DNA from: Flavobacteriaceae bacterium UBA2000
Lineage (GTDB): Bacteria; Bacteroidota; Bacteroidia; Flavobacteriales; Flavobacteriaceae
DNA: 12,415 nt
Assembly: GCA_002335345.1 (NCBI GenBank)
Contig: DDCS01000060.1
Span: 1-12,415, forward strand
Direction of reading: 5' to 3'
The translations under genes were made by a program, and so were the position numbers. Shown here piece after piece: positions 7,496 to 12,415 of the stretch. Numbering within the stretch: the first letter of the stretch is position 1; every line of letters begins with the position of its first letter. The notes beneath the pieces are model-generated. The model did not search any database, was not told where the DNA came from, and was given only the letters and a program-made list of their open reading frames with translations.

Positions 7496-7498
7496 AAT

Positions 7499-7574
7499 GA
7501 CCTGGTAGCTCAGTTGGTAGAGCACCTCCCTTTTAAGGAGGTGGTCCTGGGTTCGAGCCCCAGCCAGGTCACCA
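7499..7574 (+). tRNA. tRNA-Lys (anticodon UUU)
   Basis: A complete 76-nt cloverleaf. The acceptor stem GACCTGG pairs with CCAGGTC, the D arm is GCTC/GAGC, and the anticodon stem CCTCC/GGAGG encloses the loop CTTTTAA with anticodon TTT. The T arm is CTGGG TTCGAGC CCCAG. Discriminator A and a genomically encoded CCA end the gene. It should read both AAA and AAG. Confidence 0.97.
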
Positions 7575-7577
7575 TCT

Positions 7578-7603
7578 AAAGTCGATATTTTTATCGACTT
7601 TTT
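7578..7603 (+). terminator. Hairpin and T tract after tRNA-Lys
   Basis: AAAGTCGATA and TATCGACTTT form a perfect 10-bp stem with a TTTT loop, followed by two more T. It begins three bases after the CCA of tRNA-Lys. It could terminate part of the transcript. No promoter is seen before tRNA-Leu, so that gene probably depends on readthrough. Confidence 0.65.
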
Positions 7604-7619
7604 GGTTTAAACAACACCT

Positions 7620-7703
7620 ACCGAGATGCTGGAACTGGTAGACAGGCATGGTTGAGGGCCATGTGTCCATTAGGGCGTGTGGGTTCGAGTCCCATTCTCG
7701 GTA
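7620..7703 (+). tRNA. tRNA-Leu (anticodon GAG)
   Basis: An 84-nt type II tRNA with a long variable arm, as expected for leucine. The acceptor stem ACCGAGA pairs with TCTCGGT, the D stem is CTG/CAG, and the anticodon stem CATGG/CCATG encloses TTGAGGG with anticodon GAG. The T arm is GTGGG TTCGAGT CCCAT. It would read CUC and CUU. The gene lacks an encoded CCA (ACAA follows), unlike the neighbouring tRNA-Lys, and begins with A rather than the usual G. Confidence 0.95.
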
Positions 7704-7705
7704 CA

Positions 7706-7734
7706 AAAGCCACTCTTGCAGGGTGGCTTTTTTT
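7706..7734 (+). terminator. Rho-independent terminator after tRNA-Leu
   Basis: AAAGCCAC (7706-7713) and GTGGCTTT (7723-7730) form an 8-bp stem around a nine-base loop, and the T run continues to 7734. It lies two bases beyond the tRNA-Leu discriminator, closes the tRNA unit and insulates the carotenoid operon downstream. Confidence 0.85.
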
Positions 7735-7791
7735 GTCGGCCTGAGCATACCCCCCCTCTGGGTCCTGTATCAAGCCTAACGTTCTGATTTT

Positions 7792-7829
7792 ATTTTGTTT
7801 ATAGTTTTGAATAAAAAACTAAACAAAAT
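7792..7829 (+). promoter_or_regulatory. Imperfect palindrome over the -7 box: candidate operator of the carotenoid regulator
   Basis: ATTTTGTTTA (7792-7801) is the exact reverse complement of TAAACAAAAT (7820-7829). The symmetry continues inward (GTTTT against AAAAC) apart from a two-base TA insertion in the left arm. TAGTTTTG at 7802-7809 matches TAnnTTTG and lies inside the palindrome, so a bound protein would block RNA polymerase. No U tract follows, so a terminator is unlikely. The site is 45-82 bp upstream of the MerR/CarH-like gene, where such regulators normally bind. Binding by this protein is inferred. Confidence 0.6.
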
Positions 7830-7873
7830 CTATGAGTCAGCCCTATTTTTTTTTATCTTTCGAAAAAAATTGA

Positions 7874-8782
7874 ATGGCGGTTAAAACAGAATTTAGCATT
7901 AAAGATCTGGAAAACCTAAGTGGCGTGAAGGCGCATACCATACGTATATGGGAAAAGCGTTACGCACTTCTTGAACCGAATCGTACGGACACCAACATCC
8001 GTAATTATGACATGAGCAACCTTACCAAATTGCTCAATGCCACGTTCTTGTATCGACAAGGGTTCAAAATTTCCAAAATAGCGGAGTTACAACAAGATGA
8101 AATTGAGCGTTTGATTACTGAGTCTGAACTTGATCAGACCAATCATTACGCGCTCCATTTATTCAAACAGGCGATGTTTGAATTTGACCATCACTTGTTT
8201 AACAAGACCTATAAAAAACTGGCAAAAAAAGAGAGTTTTGATTTCATCTTTTTTGACCTTTTTATGCCCTTGCTCAATGAAATCGGTCTGCTTTGGCAAA
8301 CAGGCACGATTGACCCTGTGCATGAGCGATTCATTTCGGAATTGATTAAACAGAAAATCATTGAGAATATAGTCCAAGCCCAAGAAGCTATGGACATAGA
8401 AACTTCTCCAAGTTTTGCGCTTTTCCTTCCCTATGAAGAAATTCATGAGATTGGACTCCTCTATGCCAATTTCATTCTTTTGAGTGAGGGACACCAAACC
8501 TTATATCTTGGGAGTAACATTCCCATGGATAATTTAAAACACTTAACCAAGCATTACAGCGACATTACTTTTTTCTCTTATTTCACGGTAAAACCTGATG
8601 ATCAAAGTGTTGAAAAATATGTCAAAGATTTTTACAAGCAGGTTAAACCAGCGAGCAACTATCCTTTGTGGCTTATGGGACACAAGTTACAAGACATTGC
8701 TGTGGGTGAACTCGGAAAAAATATCCAGATTATCCATAGACTCAATGCGTTGCGCAACTTTGTAAAAAGCCAAAAATCTTGA
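7874..8782 (+). CDS. MerR-family regulator with CarH/LitR-like cobalamin-binding domain
   Basis: A 302-residue regulator heading the carotenoid operon. Residues about 6-75 are a MerR winged helix-turn-helix (FSIKDLENLSGVKAHTIRIWEKRY, wing ending NIRNYD). Residues about 85-170 resemble the four-helix cap of B12-binding proteins, and about 178-298 resemble the Rossmann-like cobalamin domain. The axial-ligand motif is kept as E189-x-H191-x-x-G194 (PYEEIHEIG). The CarH Wx9EH motif is only partly kept: Trp141 and Glu151 align, but the following His is Arg152, with His150 just before. In known CarH proteins adenosylcobalamin holds a DNA-bound tetramer in the dark and light breaks it. Here cofactor use and light response are inferred. 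crtI follows 39 bp downstream with no separate promoter seen, so the regulator probably controls its own operon. A B12-independent, CarA-like mode is the main alternative. Confidence 0.88.
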   Translation: MAVKTEFSIKDLENLSGVKAHTIRIWEKRYALLEPNRTDTNIRNYDMSNLTKLLNATFLYRQGFKISKIAELQQDEIERLITESELDQTNHYALHLFKQAMFEFDHHLFNKTYKKLAKKESFDFIFFDLFMPLLNEIGLLWQTGTIDPVHERFISELIKQKIIENIVQAQEAMDIETSPSFALFLPYEEIHEIGLLYANFILLSEGHQTLYLGSNIPMDNLKHLTKHYSDITFFSYFTVKPDDQSVEKYVKDFYKQVKPASNYPLWLMGHKLQDIAVGELGKNIQIIHRLNALRNFVKSQKS

Positions 8783-8821
8783 GTTAATTCCCCTACTTAG
8801 AAATAAAGCATTCATCCTATC

Positions 8822-10285
8822 ATGCCACAATCAATAGCCGTAATCGGCTCCGGATTTTCCTCACTCGCCGCAGCGTGCTACCTTGCCAAGGCCGGTCATA
8901 ACGTGACGGTTTTTGAAAAAAACAAAACCTTTGGCGGTCGTGCCAGGCAACTTAAAAAAGACGGCTTTACATTTGATATAGGCCCTACTTGGTACTGGAT
9001 GCCCGATGTTTTTGAACGCTTTTTTGGAGACTTTGGAAAGAAACCCCAAGACTATTACGAGCTCATTAAACTCAGCCCGGCCTATTCGGTTTATTTCGGG
9101 AAAGATCAGGCCATAACCATTGCCGACTCTCTAGAAAAAATTAAAGAAACGTTTGAACAGCACGAAAAGGGCGGTGCAGCGAAACTTCAAAAATTTATTG
9201 ATGCGGCACTGGACAACTACAATATTGCGATAAAGGATTTAGTTTATCGCCCAGGAATTTCCCCTCTTGAACTGATCACCCCTAAGACCGCGATGAAAGT
9301 CGGTCAATTTTTCAGTACCATCTCACGTGATGTCCGCGCAGCGTTTAAAAACCCGCATTTGGTCGCGATTTTAGAATTTCCCGTGCTCTTTCTTGGCGCA
9401 AAACCTTCCAATACACCGGCGTTCTATAACTTCATGAATTACGCGGACTTTGGGCTTGGGACCTTTCACCCGAAAAATGGCATGTACAGTGTGGTTCAGG
9501 GCATGGTTGATCTTGCCAGGGAACTGGGTGTTACATTTAAAAGTGATCACAATGTTACCTCAATTGTCGTGGAACAAGGACGTGCACAGGGTTTAGAGAT
9601 AAACGGAACAACGCTGTCCTTTGACAAAGTGCTCAGTGGCGCTGATTATCATCATACAGAAACATTGTTACCGAAAAATTACCGCCAATATTCCCAGGCG
9701 TATTGGTCAAAGAGGACTTTTGCCCCCTCTTCTCTGCTGTTTTATGTCGGTTTTGAAAAACAGATTCAAAATGTAGAGCACCATACTTTATTTTTTGATG
9801 TCCCTTTTGAAAAGCACGCGGAAAGCATATACGACGATCCCAAATGGCCAGAGGAGCCTTTGTTTTATGCAAGTTTTCCCTCAAAAACGGACGACAGCGC
9901 CGCTCCAGAAGGTAAGGAGGCTGGGATCTTTCTCATTCCCCTTGCTGTGGGAATTCAGGACACCCCCGAACTTCGTGAAATCTACTTTGAAAAAATCATG
10001 ACCCGCTTTGAATTTCTCACCGGTCAAAGCGTGAAAAAAAGTATTATCTTTAAGGAAAGTTTTTGTCTCAACGACTTTATCAACGACTATAACTCCTACA
10101 AAGGAAACGCTTATGGTCTGGCGAATACACTGATGCAGACGGCGTTTTTGAGACCTAAATTGAAGAGTAAAAAAGTTGATGGCCTCTTTTTCACAGGACA
10201 ATTAACGGTTCCTGGACCTGGGGTACCCCCATCACTGATCTCAGGAAAAATTGTTTCAGGACTTATGGATCAAAGTATAAAATAA
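8822..10285 (+). CDS. crtI: Phytoene desaturase (lycopene-forming)
   Basis: A 487-residue FAD-dependent desaturase of the CrtI family, which turns 15-cis-phytoene into all-trans-lycopene at the membrane by successive desaturations. The N-terminal dinucleotide-binding motif is clear (AVIGSGFSSLAAACYLAKAG, 6-25, with GSGFSS), followed by Glu32 and FGGRA (37-41). DIGPTWYWMPD near residue 60 is a usual substrate-domain segment. The C-terminal family signature GLFFTGQLTVPGPGVPPSLI lies at 454-473. Length and motifs are complete. The number of desaturation steps cannot be read from sequence; four are assumed because a lycopene cyclase lies in the same operon. The stop codon overlaps the crtB start by one base (TAATG), so translation is likely coupled. 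Confidence 0.96.
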   Translation: MPQSIAVIGSGFSSLAAACYLAKAGHNVTVFEKNKTFGGRARQLKKDGFTFDIGPTWYWMPDVFERFFGDFGKKPQDYYELIKLSPAYSVYFGKDQAITIADSLEKIKETFEQHEKGGAAKLQKFIDAALDNYNIAIKDLVYRPGISPLELITPKTAMKVGQFFSTISRDVRAAFKNPHLVAILEFPVLFLGAKPSNTPAFYNFMNYADFGLGTFHPKNGMYSVVQGMVDLARELGVTFKSDHNVTSIVVEQGRAQGLEINGTTLSFDKVLSGADYHHTETLLPKNYRQYSQAYWSKRTFAPSSLLFYVGFEKQIQNVEHHTLFFDVPFEKHAESIYDDPKWPEEPLFYASFPSKTDDSAAPEGKEAGIFLIPLAVGIQDTPELREIYFEKIMTRFEFLTGQSVKKSIIFKESFCLNDFINDYNSYKGNAYGLANTLMQTAFLRPKLKSKKVDGLFFTGQLTVPGPGVPPSLISGKIVSGLMDQSIK

Positions 10286-11127
10286 TGAAAGCCTTATTTG
10301 ACGATATATCACAATCGTGCAGCAAGAATGTGACTAAAACTTACAGTACGTCGTTTTCTTTGGCGACTAAAATGCTTGCACCGTGTATCAGACAGGACAT
10401 TTATAATGTCTATGGCTTTGTTCGCCTGGCTGACGAGATTGTCGATTCCTTTCACGATTATGACAAAAAAGCACTTTTTGTGCGTTTTGAAAAAGCCCTA
10501 GAAGAAGCGCTAACAGAAAAAATTAGTCTAAATCCCATTCTCAATGCTTTCCAATATACGGTTCACAAATACGGGATCGATCAAGCGCTCATCGACGCCT
10601 TTATGAACAGCATGCGTTTGGATCTTACTAAAAGTGAATACACCACACGAGAAGAATATCAGGCGTATATCTACGGATCTGCCGATGTGGTAGGCTTAAT
10701 GTGTCTAAAGATTTTTGTCAAAGGCGATCAAGAGCAATTTGACCTGTTAAAAGAGCCGGCTATGGCCTTAGGATCGGCCTTTCAAAAAGTAAATTTCTTG
10801 CGGGATCTCAAAGCCGATTTCAAAGAGCTGAATCGCACCTATTTTCCCAACACCAATCTGACCGCCTTAGACGAATCCGCCAAAAGAGCGATCATTGAGG
10901 ATATCGAGGCAGATTTTAGTAAAGGATACTCGGGGATTGTCGCTTTGCCCCCAGAGGCTAAATTCGGTGTTTTTATGGCCTATCGCTACTACCGAAGACT
11001 TTTGAAAAAGTTGAACAACACCCCTGCCCTTGACATTGTCAACTCCAGAATAAGAGTGCCGAATTATGAAAAATTTGGTTTACTCACCAGAAGTTATGTT
11101 AAATACCAATTAAAACTAGTACGTTAA
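10285..11127 (+). CDS. crtB: Phytoene synthase
   Basis: A 280-residue squalene/phytoene synthase that condenses two geranylgeranyl diphosphates to phytoene, the first committed carotenoid step. Both metal-binding aspartate motifs are intact: DEIVD at 50-54, and RDLKAD at 173-178 (Asp174 and Asp178) in the usual NFLRD context. YSTSFSLATKML (20-31) is the family's N-terminal signature, and RTYFP lies at 184-188. It starts in the TAATG overlap with crtI and ends one base before crtZ, so it is tightly coupled in the operon. The GGPP synthase that would supply it is not in the window. A squalene synthase is less likely given the neighbours. Confidence 0.96.
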   Translation: MKALFDDISQSCSKNVTKTYSTSFSLATKMLAPCIRQDIYNVYGFVRLADEIVDSFHDYDKKALFVRFEKALEEALTEKISLNPILNAFQYTVHKYGIDQALIDAFMNSMRLDLTKSEYTTREEYQAYIYGSADVVGLMCLKIFVKGDQEQFDLLKEPAMALGSAFQKVNFLRDLKADFKELNRTYFPNTNLTALDESAKRAIIEDIEADFSKGYSGIVALPPEAKFGVFMAYRYYRRLLKKLNNTPALDIVNSRIRVPNYEKFGLLTRSYVKYQLKLVR

Positions 11128-11128
11128 A

Positions 11129-11578
11129 ATGGATGCTGTTTTTTGGATCTTAATCTTTTTTAGCACGTTTGCCATTATGGAATTTATGGCCTGGTTTACC
11201 CATAAGTACATTATGCATGGCTTTCTGTGGGTCCTCCATAAAGACCATCATCACAAAGACCATGGAAGTTGGTGGGAACGCAATGATGCGTTCTTTATTT
11301 TTTACGCTATCGTGAGTATCCTTTGCTTTATCGGTTGGGACCGCTATGGTTTTTGGGCTGGCCTCCCGATTGGCCTTGGTATCTTTGCTTATGGATTGGC
11401 CTATTTTTTCGTTCATGATATTTTTATCCATCAACGCTTTAAAATGTTCCGCAACGCTAACAACTGGTATGCACGCGGGATCAGACGGGCCCACAAAATA
11501 CACCACAAACATTTAGGGAAAGACAAAGGAGAGTGCTTTGGTATGCTCGTTCCTCCGCTCAAGTATTTTAAAAAGTAA
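11129..11578 (+). CDS. crtZ: Beta-carotene 3-hydroxylase
   Basis: A 149-residue membrane di-iron hydroxylase of the fatty-acid hydroxylase/sterol desaturase type. It adds 3-hydroxyl groups to beta-ionone rings, giving zeaxanthin from beta-carotene through beta-cryptoxanthin. All four histidine clusters of the family are visible: H25-x4-H30, H37-x2-H40-H41, H96-x4-H101 and H122-x2-H125-H126. Hydrophobic segments at about 5-22 and 54-95 span the membrane. It starts two bases after crtB ends and is followed three bases later by the cyclase gene. The product matches CrtZ in length and motifs, so zeaxanthin is the expected end product. Confidence 0.95.
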   Translation: MDAVFWILIFFSTFAIMEFMAWFTHKYIMHGFLWVLHKDHHHKDHGSWWERNDAFFIFYAIVSILCFIGWDRYGFWAGLPIGLGIFAYGLAYFFVHDIFIHQRFKMFRNANNWYARGIRRAHKIHHKHLGKDKGECFGMLVPPLKYFKK

Positions 11579-11581
11579 TTT

Positions 11582-12274
11582 ATGGAGCGGCTCTACTTAT
11601 GGCTTGATCTAGGGTCTTTGGCCTTGCCGCTTATTTTTTCCTTTCATCCCAAAATTAAATTTTACAAATTATGGCCCAGTGTCTTGCCTGGAATTGCGGC
11701 AATGGCCATGGTTTTTATTCCGTGGGACATTTATTTCACAGCCAATGGTTTTTGGGGATTTAATCCTGATTACCTAACCGGAATTGAGTGGTTTGGGCTC
11801 CCCATGGAAGAATGGCTTTTCTTTTTTTGCATCCCTTATGCCTGTCTGTTTACCCATCATGTTTTGAGCTCGTTGATTCAATGGTGGCCGCTAAACCAAA
11901 AAAGGACCAATTGGGTTTATGTACTTCTGGTGACTGCATTAGTCATCGGTCTGTGGTATGGGGTTGAGCAATGGTATACCGCCAGCGCTTTTTTATATGC
12001 CCTGCTCATCCTGGGACTTACTCAAAATACGGCGCCCCAAATACTGCCTAGTTTTTTTATGAGTTATGTCGTGATATTAGTGCCTTTTTTTATCGTCAAT
12101 GGTGTCCTGACCGGATCAGGGCTCGACGAACCTGTCGTTTGGTACAACGATACACAAAACTTCGGTGTGCGCCTGGGGACTATACCATTAGAAGATACCG
12201 TCTATAATTTGGGGATGTTACTCACGGTAGCTTTGGTGGGGCATCATATAAAACAAAAGTTTAGTGCGCATTAA
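11582..12274 (+). CDS. crtYcd: Lycopene cyclase, fused CrtYc-CrtYd type
   Basis: A 230-residue integral membrane lycopene cyclase of the heterodimer-derived type (CrtYc and CrtYd fused), unrelated to the flavoprotein CrtY. It closes both ends of lycopene to give beta-carotene. The two halves show a faint internal repeat. The first half has FIPWDIYFTANGFWGFNP, then LPMEEWLFF with acidic residues at 76-77. The second has FFIVNGVLTGSGLDEPVVWY, then IPLEDTVYN with acidic residues at 204-205. These P-x-E-[E/D] motifs are conserved in the family. About six or seven hydrophobic segments are visible. The gene sits three bases after crtZ and four bases before tspO. It could be annotated simply as a lycopene cyclase-domain protein. 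Confidence 0.92.
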   Translation: MERLYLWLDLGSLALPLIFSFHPKIKFYKLWPSVLPGIAAMAMVFIPWDIYFTANGFWGFNPDYLTGIEWFGLPMEEWLFFFCIPYACLFTHHVLSSLIQWWPLNQKRTNWVYVLLVTALVIGLWYGVEQWYTASAFLYALLILGLTQNTAPQILPSFFMSYVVILVPFFIVNGVLTGSGLDEPVVWYNDTQNFGVRLGTIPLEDTVYNLGMLLTVALVGHHIKQKFSAH

Positions 12275-12278
12275 GGTC

Positions 12279-12415
12279 ATGAATGACAGATTTAAAATCC
12301 CTTTAGTTTTTGGCGTTCTAAATTTTGGAGGTCTCTATCTGGGAGCTATTGCGACAAATCCTGGAGTCAATAGTGAGTGGTATACTTCCTTAAATCAAGC
12401 CCCGTGGACCCCTCC
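12279..12415 (+). CDS. tspO: TspO/MBR family protein, N-terminal fragment
   Basis: The frame opens at ATG 12279, four bases after the cyclase stop, and runs off the right edge after 45 codons. The hydrophobic first helix (IPLVFGVLNFGGLYLGAIAT) is followed by EWYTSLNQAPWTP, the family signature in which a Trp-Tyr pair and the PW.PP segment follow the first helix. TspO proteins are five-helix membrane proteins that bind porphyrins and tetrapyrroles. In Rhodobacter, TspO negatively controls pigment genes in response to oxygen. Here it is the last visible gene of the carotenoid operon. A regulatory or tetrapyrrole-handling role is inferred only. Confidence 0.85.
   Translation, partial: MNDRFKIPLVFGVLNFGGLYLGAIATNPGVNSEWYTSLNQAPWTP

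Noticed and set aside
7605..7612. GTTTAAAC palindrome between the tRNAs as a second regulator site
   Set aside because: Eight bases only; it shares little beyond TAAAC with the merR-proximal palindrome and lies within the tRNA transcript.
7499..7703. tRNA genes as an attachment site for an integrated element
   Set aside because: No integrase gene and no repeated tRNA 3' end was found in the window; neighbouring genes are ordinary chromosomal or pigment genes.
8159..8497. 112-codon open frame on the minus strand within the MerR/CarH-like gene
   Set aside because: Shadow of the B12-binding-domain coding region; composition is not protein-like.
9881..10201. 106-codon open frame on the minus strand within crtI
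   Set aside because: It lies opposite conserved C-terminal CrtI motifs and looks like a shadow frame.
11150..11512. 120-codon open frame on the minus strand within crtZ
   Set aside because: Antisense to a gene with all catalytic histidines intact; the translation has no recognisable domain.

Overview
The window looks like a piece of a marine flavobacterial chromosome (Bacteroidota, probably family Flavobacteriaceae). Support comes from protein signatures (a zinc-ligand-less Tgt, a split transketolase, a fused CrtYcd-type lycopene cyclase, a lipoprotein with a Bacteroidota-like surface-export signature), from the lack of clear Shine-Dalgarno sequences, and from several matches to the Bacteroidota promoter consensus (TTTG or TTG, about 20 bp, TAnnTTTG). 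No mobile element, CRISPR array or rRNA gene was seen. All calls come from reading the sequence; no database search was run.

Bases 1-2760 hold a minus-strand operon: tgt, an LptF/LptG-family permease gene and the N-terminal part of a DMT/EamA transporter gene. Bases 2799-4666 hold a plus-strand transketolase encoded as two genes (N- and C-terminal halves) behind a near-perfect promoter. A convergent minus-strand gene (4693-5718) encodes an FKBP-like surface lipoprotein with acidic, calcium-binding-type repeats and a 9-G tract. Bases 5757-6687 carry an S4-domain RNA-binding protein gene and a phosphoribosyltransferase gene on the plus strand, followed by a convergent aroK (shikimate kinase).

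The intergenic stretch 7288-7873 is dense with signals: a consensus promoter, a terminator-like hairpin, tRNA-Lys(UUU), a terminator hairpin, tRNA-Leu(GAG), a second terminator, and then an AT-rich imperfect palindrome that overlaps the predicted -7 box of the next operon.

That operon (7874 to beyond the right edge) is a compact carotenoid cluster: a MerR-type regulator with a CarH-like cobalamin-binding domain, crtI, crtB, crtZ, a fused crtYcd and the start of tspO. Together CrtB, CrtI, the cyclase and CrtZ would convert GGPP through phytoene, lycopene and beta-carotene to zeaxanthin. The GGPP synthase gene is not in the window. The most interesting system is this putatively light- or B12-responsive, autoregulated pigment operon. 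Its sensor keeps the axial histidine motif but departs from the canonical Wx9EH photoreceptor motif, and a TspO gene is appended to it.
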